Counted from the first letter of the stretch, positions 10,201 through 21,612 are shown. The stretch: 64,000 nucleotides of DNA from Symbiodinium natans (GCA_905221605.1 CAJNDS010002109.1:532168-596167); one strand, 5' to 3'. The notes: generated by a model not told the origin, from the sequence alone. Numbers and translations are program-made.

Positions 10201-12061
10201 CTCGGGTACGGCCAGGGCATCCTGGAATCTCGTCTGGCTTTTTTGAGGTCTGGCCTCCATGTGCCAAGCGCCTCCTTTGATCCTCAGCTCGGTCTAGGGT
10301 TTAGGGTTTAGGGTTTAGGGCTTAGGGCTTGGGGTTTAGGGTTTAGGGTTTGGGGGGTTTAGGGGGTTTAGGGCTTTACGAGGTTCAGGGTTCAGAGTTA
10401 CAAGGGTTTTGGGGTTTGGGGTTGAGGTTCCCGAAAAAAGGGTTCCTTTTGGGGTAGTTCTTTCAATGTGGGCCCTCCTGCTTCGGGTAGGCGAAGGGAC
10501 TTTGATTCGGAGTTGCCAACAGACGCTCTTGAATAGAAGGAAACGTTGCCATAAGGCCATGTCTCTTATGATTAGGCAACTTGTGCAATGGATCCCCCTA
10601 TGCCCTATAAAACGCGAACCCTGCTTTTTGGAAGGTGCTCGCCTGCAACTGTCTCGAAAAAGAAGACATTCAAAAGCCGGAAATCTTGAACCCCCCCCCC
10701 CCAGTGCCTTTGTCTCAAGGGTAGGAGCCAGCTTTGGCCCTAAACCCTAAAGCCCGAAACCCTAAACCCTAAACTTACCCCCACCCAAAAAGCACCAAGC
10801 CCCGCAGCCGAGAATCAGCACAGGCTGGTTCACTGAGACATACCTTGGCTGAACCCCTCCTACAAGTTTAACTTCTAGGCTCCTTATTGTAATTTCTACA
10901 AAAACCCAAAAGGTTAAAGTGCTAAGAGCCCTTTAGGGTTTAGGGTTTAGGGTTTAGGGTGTAGGGCCAGAAGAAACCCAAGAGACTGGCGCAAGAACGC
11001 CTCGCTCTCGAGGCTGAGCTGCTCAGACTGGATCGTGGGCACGTCGGAGCGCATCTGCTCCTTTTGAAGTCTGCGAACTTGAGGCCAGACTTAGGATCCC
11101 CTATGGTCCCTTTATGGGTTTAGGGTTTAGGGTTTAGAGTTTAGGGTTTAGGGTTTAGATCATGCCCTGCTGCATCCCAAGCCCTCAGAGCACTCGGCAA
11201 AGATCCGCTAGGTTAGGATCTGCGGTCCAGGTGCTGGGGCCTCTGGAATACTCTACTGAAGCCTGCACTGACCCAAACTTCCCTAATGCCCCTAGCCCCC
11301 AGAGGATTCGCTAGGTTTAAGGGCTTAGCGCAGCCTTGAACACCCCGAAACCTAAACCCCCCTCAAAACACCAAAAAAACCCCAAACCCACCCAAAACCC
11401 CAAACTCTGAATCCTAAACCCCAAACCCACTCACACACAAAAACACCAAACCCTGAATCCGAATCTCTGGATCCACAGGAAGGGCGCTCGGAGGATGCTT
11501 TCCACCGTGTGCCCGAAAGTGTCGGGGTCTTGGGCCTGGCTTAAGGGGTTTAGGGTTTAGGGTTTAAGGTTTAGGCTTGGCGGTTCAGGGGTTTCGGGGC
11601 TACATGGGTCCTAGGGTCCTAGGCGAAAGGCACCCTGGATGAAGCGGCGGGGTCAACATCTCTTACTGGTTCCTGGCTGGGTTTTTGGAAAGAAGGTTCC
11701 CGATATTCTGACATGTGCATGGATGCATAAACAGGACAACGAAAACCCGAAGGCAGCAACCCTTCACCGTAAACACCGAGATATGTCCACCCGCCAGGTT
11801 CAGGCATTGGGTTTTGATTTAGGAATCAGGGTTGGTAGTATGATACGAAGAATAAGAAAAAGATGATCGTATAGTATTATAACAAACTAACATACAATCT
11901 TACATAATCGTATATTAATAAGATACGAATATATACACATAGAGAGAGAGATATGCATATTAATGATTAATTTTACTACAAAAACATCACCATGTCACAA
12001 AGGGACGAAAGTTTTGTCGCCGCCTCCTTCTTGGATTCCGCGAGCTGCGTGGCCACCTCAC
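7265..12061 (-). CDS. Intron-rich gene with a JmjC/cupin-like exon
   Basis: Exons on the minus strand, 5' to 3': 12061-11991, 11535-11477, 11070-10978, 10282-10210, 9567-9482, 9329-9284 (GC donor, less sure), 9156-9091, 8790-8728, 8560-8537, then 7938-7847 and 7395-7265, which are not phase-linked. The first nine join with no stop and consistent phases. Readable pieces include VATQLAESKKEAATKLSSL, EQLSLESEAFLRQSLG and SDYRFLESALGREVVQAA. The last exon reads QLGVGFRGAGAPMHTHH then AAVNASYAGQKRWPL. This matches the core of JmjC dioxygenases, where Gly-rich sequence precedes the metal-binding HxH/D and a GxKRW follows. It would act as an Fe(II)/2-oxoglutarate oxygenase if complete; the distal His and cofactor residues were not located. 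Introns are telomere-like repeats and palindromic elements. The 5' end lies above 12.06 kb and the 3' end below 7.27 kb. The last exon would need a GA donor (AG/GATTTAG), a non-canonical site type reported in dinoflagellates. Confidence 0.58.
7403..7488 (+). repeat. TTTGGGG array
   Basis: Twelve tandem TTTGGGG heptamers, a variant of the standard unit kept pure within one block. It lies immediately upstream (in gene orientation) of the JmjC-like exon. Confidence 0.95.
8125..8187 (-). repeat. CCCTAAA array
   Basis: Nine heptamers between exon-like islands of the minus-strand gene. Confidence 0.95.
8310..8456. mobile_element. Palindromic element, family 1, with nested CCCTAAA
   Basis: The left arm GTTGGGATGTTACCCCTTAT and the right arm GGGAGAACATCCCGATG bracket a core that contains four CCCTAAA units. 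The telomere-like units therefore lie inside the element. Confidence 0.6.
8791..9090. mobile_element. Palindromic introner-like element forming an intron
   Basis: Arms GGGTTCCCCTACTACCCCC (left) and the complement GGGGGTAGTAGGGGAACCC (right) enclose TTTAGGG, TGTTTAGGG and a G run. The 300-nt stretch is exactly the intron between exons 9156-9091 and 8790-8728. On the minus strand the upstream exon ends AAG/GTATC and the downstream exon begins CAG/GTATG. GTAT is therefore present at both edges, as if duplicated on insertion and then used as donor. Confidence 0.6.
8834..8990 (+). repeat. TTTAGGG array with TGTTTAGGG variants
   Basis: Mixed standard and 9-bp variant units inside the introner-like element. 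Confidence 0.9.
10030..10170. mobile_element. Palindromic element, family 4, long TA core
   Basis: CCTAGCCCAAAATTAACCTT and AAAAAGGTTAAAGGTTTCC flank a roughly 80-bp ATATAT/CTCTCT core. It lies within an intron of the minus-strand gene. Confidence 0.45.
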
Positions 12062-12509
12062 CTGCTAGTCTGGAACAGCATAAAGCGACTGAGCCGCGGT
12101 TTAGGGATTAGGGTTTAGGGTTTAGGGTTCCTACAAGATTTTCTATGAAATGAAAAAACCTCTCAACTGTGCTTTGCGTTAAGCGTATGGAAATACGAGC
12201 CCCGCGAAAGCACTGACACTGGTGGGGGGGGGGGGGGGGGGTGTGGTCTGCTTCTTGATACCTCTCCATATTTCACTCGAAAATTCTTCATAAAGGTTCC
12301 CGCACAAGGGACCCTAATTTAGAGCAACCCCGCTCGTTGTCATGAAAGCGCATTCATTCAGTGCCAAACCATCCAAACCGTCAACCGTAACGGGGACGCC
12401 GCTTACATGTTCAACCCTTACCACACCCCACAGAAACCTAAACTGACTCAACCGATAATAAACCTTTCTTTCAAAGCACAGAGAAAATATGTACACATAT
12501 TTCTATTTA

Positions 12510-12566
12510 GATGTATATTCACATATATATATATACAAATATATATATATATATATATATATATTA
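12510..12566. repeat. TA-rich microsatellite
   Basis: ATATAT runs interrupted by ACAAAT. An open minus frame next to it (12314-12496, with RVEHVSGVPVTVDGLDG) may be an exon or chance. Confidence 0.7.
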
Positions 12567-12672
12567 ATATAATTCTGCCAATATCCTTTAACGCACAACC
12601 CAGTCGCGGTGACGCCGGGCAGCGGCCTGGGCGCGTGTTCTTCTGAATTTGAGGTTTGGGGCTTGGGTGTGT

Positions 12673-12726
12673 ACTTGGAGGTTCATGGTACTTACTAACC
12701 CAATTATAACTGTACTTATCAGGGGT
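12673..12726. mobile_element. Half copy of palindromic element family 2
   Basis: Only the left arm (CTTGGAGGTTCATGGTACTT then ACTAACCCAATTATAACTG) is present. It is followed by telomere-like sequence, and the right arm is absent or lost. Confidence 0.65.
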
Positions 12727-13216
12727 TTAGGGTCTAGGGTTTTAGGGGTGGAGGGGTTAGGGTTTACGGCTGCCCATTTGAATGGCTTCAGTGTTGAGGT
12801 TTTGAAGTCTGCTGTGAGCCACCAGCTTTCCTCAAAAGTCATCGCGGGCTCTTTCTTCAGAAGCCCCAAGCACCAGCAAGCATTCCGCGTCCCTGAAAAA
12901 ATTGGCTTGGGGATTAGGGCTAAGTCTTAATCAGTATTGGGAGATCAGCCCCTTCAATTTCTTCAACATTCTGCCATCGTCGGCACTTAGCCCGAGACCC
13001 TAAACCCAACCCTCAAACCCCAAACCCTAAACCCCAAACCCTCCCCAAACCCTAAACCCTAAACCCTAAACCCTAAACCCCAAACCCGAAACCCCAAACC
13101 CTGTAGGGCTGAGGGTAGACTCCGAGGCGCTACGTGCGCTGCTGTGCGACCATGCCGGTCCTGCTTTGGGAGGTTCGGGTCTGGGGTCCCCCTCTGTATG
13201 CATCAGTATGGGCCCT

Positions 13217-13333
13217 GAATTTGGGTTTAGGGTTTAGGGTTTAGGGTTTAGGGTTTAGGGTTTAGGGTTTAGGGTTTAGGGTTTAGGGTTTCGGGTTTAG
13301 GGTTTAGGGTTTAGGGTTTAGGGTTTAGGGTTG
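13217..13333 (+). repeat. TTTAGGG array
   Basis: About 16 heptamers, one TTTCGGG variant. Confidence 0.95.
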
Positions 13334-13888
13334 TATAAGTCCTCTGCAAAGAAGCTAACCCTCAGGGAACGCAGGGGGCGAGAGGGGGGGGGGGGGCCCT
13401 TTCGTAGGGGGTGCAACCTTGGTGCCAGTTTGCATCCCCTGATATCCTAAACCCCATCCAACCCTAAACCCCAAACCTTAAAACCCTAAACCCTAAACCC
13501 TACTCCCCAACTCCTTCACACCCTACCGAAAAATAGATGGGCCTTGGCAAACCTACGGCGAGAACTCTCCGCTGAGCTGGGGTTGCAAAGACCCGATACA
13601 CCTTAAGTAAGAAATACACCCGATGTTTTTTTCATTACGGATCCTTAATAGGATCATAAGGCATGTTCCTGAATCAAGGGGGATATTCGGCATCTTTGTG
13701 GGGGGCCGGGGGGGTGTCTTTGTGGGACTGGGGGGGAGGCCAAAGGGGCTTCTGGGAGCCCAAAGATTGAAGGTAGGGTTTGGGTAGTTTAGGTTAAGGG
13801 TTTATAGGTATTAGGGTGTAGAGTTTAAGGTTCGAGGTTTAGGGCCTTTAGGGTTTGGGGTTTGGGTTTAGGGCCCTACCCCTCCAAC

Positions 13889-13949
13889 CCGTCCTTCACA
13901 TCCTTGTCAGCCCCATTGCTCAGAAGCACCTCTGCACATATGGCGAGGT
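13889..13949 (-). CDS. Ankyrin-repeat exon
   Basis: A 61-nt minus-strand island with acceptor AATGAG and donor G/GTTGGA reads LAICAEVLLSNGADKDVKDG. That is the second helix and loop of an ankyrin repeat (xxVLLxxGADxxxKDxxG). It lies 640 bp beyond the ankyrin gene ending at 14587, or may belong to it if that end is wrong. Phase 2 in and phase 2 out do not fit directly onto 14739-14817, so at least one exon is missing. Ankyrin repeats bind proteins; no further function can be given. Confidence 0.5.
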
Positions 13950-14586
13950 CTCATTGTCGGGGTGTAGGGTTGAGGGCTGATTTTTGGGCATCTCAACCCC
14001 ACCGGCCCCCTCCCCCCTCCCCCCCACCGCCATGCAGGGGGCTGTTCAGTCCCACGACATCAACAGCACCCTAAAAAACCACGCCCCCACCCCCCCCATC
14101 CCACAACCCCCCACCCGCCTGCCCCTGTGTGCACTCAAGGCATAAACCCTAAACCCTAAACCCTAAGCCCTAAGCCCAAAAGCAACAGCCAAAACAAGGT
14201 CTGGCATGACCCTGGCCCCTCTCCCCCACCCACCCCTAACCCACAAAAACCCATAAAAAAATATGATGGTGCTGAAAACGAAGGTGGCGAAGGGGAGAGG
14301 TGGCCGGAGGAAGGAAGCGAGGCGACAGGCTGCTTCGAAAGGAGGGCGACGAAGCCAACTAAGAACCCAAGGCACCACAAATCCTCAAGGAAAGGCTATG
14401 CTGCTTTATGTCCTTTGCCGGAATTGCAGGGAATCTTAGGGAACATTTGCCCGGATTTCAAAGTACAAGCCTGCGCCTGCGCTATAGTCATAACTCTCTT
14501 GCCCTCCACCCCCTATGACTCACAACAAACTTCAGGGCAGGGTCCTTTTTAGGTCCTCCATTCCCGTGCTTGGGCCGGCCCGACTG

Positions 14587-15117
14587 TTATAAGATGGCCA
14601 GGTAGCCCTTATCAGCCCTAATGAGACGCAGAAGCCGATCCCTAGCTGTAGGGTCTAGGGTTTGGGGTTTAGGGTTTAGGGAACTCATGACCGTTTTTGG
14701 TCTAGCTTATCAACGCCCGAACGCTTTACAAGCCCTACGCATGTTGCACAGACGCCTCCACCATGTGTGCGTCGCCAGCACCCGCAGCGTGGTGCAGTGC
14801 CGTTCGCCCACACGAGTCTTGGCTTGCAACCTGAGCCGTGGGTGGGATTCGAGAAATCTTATTCAGCCCTAAACCCTAAAGTGGGCTTCCAGCTTTGGGG
14901 GGTTCCTGAAACTTCTCGCGGGTCCGGAAGACTCACGCCCGGATGTTTGGAAGGCTATAGGGCTTGTAGAGGGATGTCTGAGTTCAGCCCGAACCCTTGC
15001 AAGGTCTGCTTACTAAACCCTAAACCCTATACCCTAAACCAGGCTTCAGGGCCAAGGGCTGCGAGGACTTCCCACGCTTTTCTACGCCATACGCTGCGCT
15101 TCGAAGGGTTTAGGAAT

Positions 15118-15175
<58 letters not shown>

Positions 15176-16061
15176 GGGGGGGGGGGGGGGTGGGGGGGGG
15201 GGGGGGGGGGGGTGGGGGGGGTGGGGGGGGGTGGGGGGGGGTGGGGGGGGGGGGGGGGGGGGGGGGGGTGGGGGGGGTGGGGGGGGGGGGGGGGGGGGTT
15301 GTGGGGGGGGGGGGGGGTGTGTGGGGGGGGTGGGGGGGGGTGGGGGTGGGGGGGGGGGGGGGGGGGGGTCGCACATTGGGGGATCTTGTGCTTCATCGAA
15401 TATCTGCTTTACATGGAGGTTCATGGTAAGCACTAACCCCATAGTAACTGCACTTATAACCCACATATAACCACGTTTTTGGGCACCTAAGGGGCTTATA
15501 AGTGCTCTATAAGTGCAGCTATGACTGGGTAATATCCCTAAACCCTATAACCCTAAACCATAAATCCTAAACCCTAAACCCTGGACCCTAAACCCCAAAC
15601 CCTAAACACTAAGTACCATGAACCTCCAAGTACGTACATCGTTCCATTCGAGTTGCCAGGCTCTGCGCTGCCGGAGAGGACAGCAGCACGTCCTGAGTGC
15701 CGCTGTTAGAACATCCGGAACCCTGAGGATTTGCGTGCCTATACATTTTAGGGTTTAGGGTTTAGGGTTTGGGGTTTGGGGTTTAGGGTTGGGCCCTACT
15801 AGCTACCATATGGGGGTTTACGAAAATAGGGGACCCTAAAATAGAACCCCCAAAAGAGTAGGAATGGACCCCGATCAGGTATCCCCAATTTCGGACACCA
15901 CCATGTGATCAGGTAGGAAACCCCTGTAAAGCCCAAGTATCTACTGTGTACATAGATCCTTACGGGGGGGTTAGGGTTTAGGGTTTAGGGGTTAGGGTTT
16001 AGGGTTTAGGGTTTAGGGCACCATAAGCAGCGAGCATTTGGACATCCTGGCTATCACCAAG
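14587..16061 (-). CDS. Ankyrin-repeat gene, seven chained exons
   Basis: Minus-strand exons 16061-16022, 15738-15638, 15403-15375, 15093-15040, 14995-14937, 14817-14739 and 14641-14587. Every junction has AG and GT at the right side, and all phases agree (0/1, 1/0, 0/2, 2/2, 2/1, 1/2, 2/stop). The product has no internal stop and ends in TAA at 14587-14589. Exon six reads SCGRTALHHAAGAGDAHMVE, a canonical ankyrin repeat (GRTALHHAA, then helix 2). Earlier exons give RRAWQLEWNDIFDEAQDPP and RRKAWEVLAALGPEAW. Donors include GTACGT and GTGAGT. The introns are a family-2 palindromic element (15404-15637), a 250-bp C tract on the coding strand (15094-15374) and telomere-like blocks. The 5' end is above 16.06 kb. 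Whether 14587 is the true end is uncertain, because another ankyrin exon lies downstream. Confidence 0.65.
15120..15368. repeat. 250-bp interrupted poly-G tract
   Basis: Almost pure G on the plus strand with scattered T. It is intronic in the minus-strand ankyrin gene, where it reads as poly-C and would act as an extreme polypyrimidine tract before acceptor GCGCAG. The G strand could form quadruplexes. Confidence 0.9.
15404..15637. mobile_element. Palindromic element family 2 as an intron, with nested CCCTAAA
   Basis: Arms CATGGAGGTTCATGGTAAGC (left) and AAGTACCATGAACCTCCAAG (right) with inner GTGCAGTTA-type matches. The core carries about nine CCCTAAA-like units. On the minus strand the donor GTACGTACTTGGAGG begins at the element edge and the acceptor TGTAAAGCAG lies just past the other edge. 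Confidence 0.65.
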
Positions 16062-16084
16062 CTGTGAGCTTAGCAACTAGGGTT

Positions 16085-16565
16085 TGGGTGGGTGTGGGGG
16101 CCCTAACCCTCAAACCCCAAACCCTACAAAACCCCAGACACCGTAGACCTCAACCCCAAGCCCCAATTCACAAACCCTAGACCCTAAACCCCCAACCCCA
16201 AATCCCAAACCCCAAACCCTAAACCCCACCAACCAAAACCCAAAACCAAAACTCCACACCCCAAACCCCAAAAACCCTAACAAACCGGAACCCCCAAACC
16301 CTAAACCCAACACCCCAAACCCTAAACCCCAAACCCCTAACCCCGAAGCCCAAAAACCCTAAGGCCCAAAAATTCCTAAACCCAAAACCCTAAAGCCCAA
16401 AACCCTAAGGCCCTAAACCCAAAACCCCAAACCCTAAACCCTGAACCCCAAATCCTAAACCCTCAACCCCCAATCCCTAAAACCCTAAACCCCGAAGCCC
16501 CCTAAAGCCCCCAAACAACCTAAACCCTGAACCCTGAACCTTAAACCCTAAACCCTAAACCCTGA
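16085..16565 (-). repeat. Degenerate CCCTAAA/CCCCAAA block
   Basis: Nearly 500 bp of diverged heptamers and octamers with no island large enough to be an exon. Confidence 0.8.
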
Positions 16566-16674
16566 ACCCCCAAAAACCCTAAGCCCGGGGATCTGCGGCT
16601 GCCCGGCGCCACTCGGCCGCGGCCCCACGCGCGGCATCCCCGGGCTGGCCCTGAGGACCTGCCTGCAGCCACTA

Positions 16675-16830
16675 AGGGTTTAGGGTTAGGGTTTAGGGTT
16701 TAGGGTTAGGGTTTAGGGTTTAGGGTCTATAGGGTTTAGGGTTTTAGGGTTTTAGGGTTTTAGGGTTTTAGGGTTTTAGGGTTTTAGGGTTTTAGGGTTT
16801 TAGGGTTTTAGGGTTTTAGGGTTCAGGGTT
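16675..16830 (+). repeat. TTTAGGG then TTTTAGGG octamer array
   Basis: Standard units give way to about ten pure TTTTAGGG octamers, another locally homogenised variant. Confidence 0.9.
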
Positions 16831-17513
16831 TTGAGGGCTTTAGGGCTTTAAAGGGACCCGCCTCCAGCCACTGCGCTATGTCATGCGATGGGGGGGGGGG
16901 GGTTCCGAAAATAGTTTAGGGGATTAGGGCTTCGGACTCAGGGTTCAGGGTTTAGGGCTTAGTGAAACTCCAAGGAAGCGAGGTGGGTCAGGAGAAGTCA
17001 ATCGTATTTTTCTTCACATGCTGGCTTTTTTGCAAAGCCTTTGACCCAAACCCCAAACCCCAAACCCTAAACCATAATCCCTAAACCCATACTGACCAAA
17101 CTAAGGCCTCCAAATACCTGCCCTTTGTTCCCAATCCCAACATGGGGCTCTTCTGGGGGCTTCTTGTAGCGTAGAGCTTGGTTTGATCAGGGGCACACCG
17201 AAGCGGCCCACAATAGGGTTTAGGGTTTAGGGCTTAGGGTTTAGGGTTTAGGGTTTTTGGGTCCACCCCACCTGTCAAGGCTGGAAGGGCCTGTGGTTTG
17301 GGGTTTTCCGGCGCCGGCTTGGGGGAGGCTGTTCCCTTTAGGAGAGGACAGCTTAAAGACTCCCAAACCCTATAAACCCCTAAACACCCAAAAAGCCCCT
17401 AACACCCCTAAACCCTAAACCCAAAACCTAAACCCTACAAACCCCCCAATTAAAACCTAACCCCCTAATTAAAACCCCTAAACCCCAAACCTAAACCCTA
17501 TAAACTCCCAAAC

Positions 17514-17601
17514 CTCACAGCAAAGCCCGCCTCTTTGACCTTCCGAGCCGTGAGGCCGCCAAGGGAGGAGCTGGGCAGCGCCAGGAACTTGCGCGCAGCC
17601 T
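17514..17601 (-). CDS. Single exon, unknown protein
   Basis: The 88-nt minus-strand island has acceptor TTTTCCAG and donor AG/GTTTGG and is open in one frame (phase 1 in, phase 2 out). It reads AARKFLALPSSSLGGLTARK then VKEAGFAV, with ordinary protein composition. It lies upstream of the ankyrin gene on the same strand and could be one of its 5' exons, but I could not close the phases across 16.1-17.5 kb. Confidence 0.42.
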
Positions 17602-17689
17602 CTGGAAAAGACCGCCGGGGTTTAGGGTTTAGGGTTTAGGGTTTAGGGCTGTTAGGCTTCCTTGGTTCACAGTGTTTGTGCTCCTTCAA

Positions 17690-17820
17690 GGGAGCACCAT
17701 GGAATCTTCGGGACCCAATTCTAACTGTACCTAGAACCCACCTGAAGTGCCCTATTCTGGGTCTAAGTACAGTTAGAAGAACAGTTATAATTGGTTAGTA
17801 AGTACCATGAGCCTCCAGGT
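17690..17820. mobile_element. Palindromic element, family 2
   Basis: The right arm is intact (TTAGTAAGTACCATGAGCCTCC) and the left arm is diverged (GAGCACCATGGAATC). The inner CTAACTGTACCTAGAACCC/CTAAGTACAGTTAG pairs match. Confidence 0.6.
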
Positions 17821-17887
17821 AGGACTACCTAACCCACCCCTCCCCCCCCGCCCCTGAGACCCCCTTCCCTTGACAAAAGCCCTCAAA

Positions 17888-18044
17888 GCATAATCCTAAA
17901 CCCTAAACCCTAGACCCTAGACCCTAGACCCTAGATCCTAGACCCTAAACCCTAGACCCTAGACCCTAAACCCTATGCCCTAAACCCTAAACCCTAAACC
18001 CTAAACCCTAAACCCTAAACCCTAAACCCTAAACCCTAAACCCA
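17888..18044 (-). repeat. CCCTAAA/CCCTAGA array
   Basis: CCCTAGA variants are clustered in the first half and standard units in the second. Confidence 0.95.
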
Positions 18045-18171
18045 AAACAAATTCTAAAGCCAGAGCCATCCCACGGCCTTCTGGAGCGTGGCCTCTGGGC
18101 CTCCTTTCGATGCGGTGTCGGTGAGGCCCCACCTCTCTGACCGATGGAGGGCGTTGAGGGCTTGTGGGTTG

Positions 18172-18268
18172 GGATGTTCCCCCTGATACCAACAGTCCTT
18201 AAAAGGGATTATAGTACCCCTAGTATCATCCCTATTAAGGAATGTTAGTACAAGGGGGAACATCCCAG
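18172..18268. mobile_element. Palindromic element, family 1
   Basis: Arms GGGATGTTCCCCCTGATACC and TTAGTACAAGGGGGAACATCCC around a roughly 50-bp core with AGTCCTTAAAAGGG/ATTAAGGAATG. Confidence 0.8.
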
Positions 18269-18741
18269 TTTTGTTGGGTCTTGATTTTCGGTTTAAGGTT
18301 TAGGGTCGAGGGGGGGGGGGGGGGGGGGCCGGCCCTTGAAGTCTGATTCTACGGCTGAGGATGCAGCAAAGCTCCCCAAAGCCTTGAAACCCTAAGCCAT
18401 GTGGTGACTGATGAGCTTCCAGCGGGCTGCCCAGCGAGCTCTGAATGCCGCTTAGCTAAGGAATAGACCTAAACAGACAAGTAGGGATCCTGCATTTGGC
18501 TTTAGGTATATTCCAGATCTATAGGGGCTCTTCGGACCCCAAACCCAAAAACCCAAAAACTCTACAATCCCAAAACCCTAAAACCCTGTTTAAAAAAAGC
18601 TCTAACCCTTCCGTGTCATGCAAGTCTGGCAGCCACTGGCAACACCAAAGGCCACTGCACCGAATCTGACGAACATGCAACTAACCGCCCCAGCCACTGC
18701 AAGGAACCCGGTGGTCTGGGGTGGGGCTGACACGCACGTGC

Positions 18742-19490
<749 letters not shown>

Positions 19491-19540
19491 CCTCTACACC
19501 ACTACACCAACCAACACACACGCAGCCAGCTAAGCGAAAC

Positions 19541-19628
19541 CTTAAACCCTAAACCCTAAACCCTAGACCCTAAACCCTAAACCCTAAACCCTAAACCCTA
19601 GACCCTAGACCCTAAACCCCAAACCCTT
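19541..19628 (-). repeat. CCCTAAA/CCCTAGA array
   Basis: About twelve units. Confidence 0.95.
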
Positions 19629-19943
19629 GTAGCCCTGGGGGCTTCTGGAGCATCGCCGCCAGGCGGTGCCGAGGCGAGGCCGACAGGACACAGGAGAGTG
19701 GCGTCTGCTGATCTGGGGCTCCTGGGAGGGCATTAGGGGTTTAGGGGGTTTAGGAGGTTTAGGGCTTATATAGGGTTTAGGGTTAGGGCCTATAGGGTTT
19801 AGAGTTTGAGGTTAGGGCCTTTGGGGTTGAGGGTTTCGGGGGTTTGGGGGAGCTTAGGGATTTTGGGGGGGCTTTAGGGTTTGAAAGATTAGTGTGGGAT
19901 GCTCGAGATGTGAGTTTGGTGCTTGGGGGTGGGGGCCCTTAAG

Positions 19944-20065
19944 CTAAACCCTAAACCCTAAACCCTAAACCCTAAACCCTAAACCCTAAACCCTAAACCC
20001 TAAACCCTAAACCCTAAACCCTAAACCCTAAACCCTAAACCCTAAACCCTAAACCCTAAACCCTA
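19944..20065 (-). repeat. CCCTAAA array
   Basis: About 17 perfect heptamers. Confidence 0.97.
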
Positions 20066-20599
20066 TTCGGAGTCTCCCCTCCCTGCACGATGCTGCTCCT
20101 GTGGCGTGGGACTTGGGGTGCGCCCAGAGAAGCTGCGCATCACCTGGGCTTGCACAATTATGACCAGATTAGAGCACTTAAAGGGGCTTATAAGAATAAG
20201 TGGGTTATAAGTACAGTTATAACTATGACTGGGTGATAAGCACCCCGAACGTGCATGTTGCACCTGGTTGAGAAGTGGGGGCCCCTTGGAAACGGTAGCT
20301 CAGATATAGGAGGTTAGAGTATTCGAACCTAAAACGTACAGTACCCCATAAGAGCCTACCCTCAACCCTAAAACCCTGAAGCCCCAAACCCTGCACCCCA
20401 AACCCTTCACCCTAAACCCTAGTCGCCCTAATAAATCCTAAACCAAAACGCTAAACCCTAGTCGCCCTTATGCCCCAAAAAGTCTCCGTCACGGCCCTGG
20501 CGCTGCGAGTCTCTGGCCAGTCCCTTGCCCAGCTCAGCGTGGGCCGGCCTAGGGTCTGAGAGGTTTGGGGTCTTACGGTATGAGGGTACTAGGATGGGT

Positions 20600-20880
20600 T
20601 TTGGGTTTAGGGTTTAGGGTTTAGGGTTTAGGGTTTAGGGTACTACGGTATTAGGGTATTGCGGCTTGGGGTGTTCGGGTATTAGGGTATTCGGGTATGA
20701 GGGTACGGGGTATTAAGGGGTTTGGGGTTTTAGGGGATTCGGGTATTAGGGTATTTGGGTATGAGGGTATAAGTTGTTATTAGGGCAGCAGGATATTAGG
20801 GTATTAAGAGGTTTGGGGTATTCGGCTTAGCAGGGCATTAGGGCATTCGGGTATTGCGGTTTAGGGTATTCTCGTTTAGG
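20600..20880 (+). repeat. TATTAGGG/TATTCGGG variant block
   Basis: Telomere-like units in which the TTT is replaced by TATT, alternating with TATTCGGG. It is diverged and non-coding. Confidence 0.75.
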
Positions 20881-21540
20881 ACCCCAAACACTGGGGTCTG
20901 TGCATTTGGATCTCTTGGCTGCTGTTGAGGAACTTAAACGGAATTTTACCGACAAAATGTGGGTTTCTAGGGTTCAGGGTTCTAGGGTTTAGGGGTTTTA
21001 GAGTTTATGGTTTGGGGGTTCTTTACCATCTTGCTGCATTTGTCGCACGTAGGGGTTTTGTAGGGTTTATAGGGTTTGCGGTTCAGCGTCCACAGGGCTT
21101 AGGGCTGGTAGGGCTCAGGGTCTGGGCACCAAGGGTTTAGGGCTTTCTAGATCTACAGCTTCTTGGGACTTGGGCATGTGGGGTTGATAAGGTTTGGGGG
21201 AAGTTCGCACTTACGGAGGCACGGAGGGTTTAGAGAGCTTAGGGTGTAAAGTATAGTGTCCCGGCTCAGCATTTGGGGCTTCGGGCCTTGAAGGGGGATT
21301 TGCGTGGCCTAGCAGAGTTTTTACATCCCTGAGGCCTAAACCCTCCACCCTCAACCCTCAACCCCAACGTCTAAATCCTAAACCCTGAACCCTAAACACC
21401 AAACCTAAAACCCTAAACCCTGAACCCTAAACACCAAACCTAAAACCCTAAACCCGAAACCCCAGCTGTAGGCTTCCAAAAAGATGAAGGCCTTGCAGCA
21501 GCGCTCGCACGTGGCTCCTCGGGTAGGTTTGTGCTGCCTA

Positions 21541-21612
21541 CTGCTAAACCCTAAACCCTAAACCCTAAACCCTAAACCCTAAACCCTAAACCCTAAACCC
21601 TAAACCCTAAAC
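21541..21612 (-). repeat. CCCTAAA array
   Basis: Ten heptamers. Confidence 0.95.

Noticed and set aside
14767-15470. Glycine-rich (plus) and proline-rich (minus) proteins
   Set aside because: Frames cross the poly-G tract. The minus-strand exon model with the tract as intron gives consistent phases and an ankyrin motif instead.
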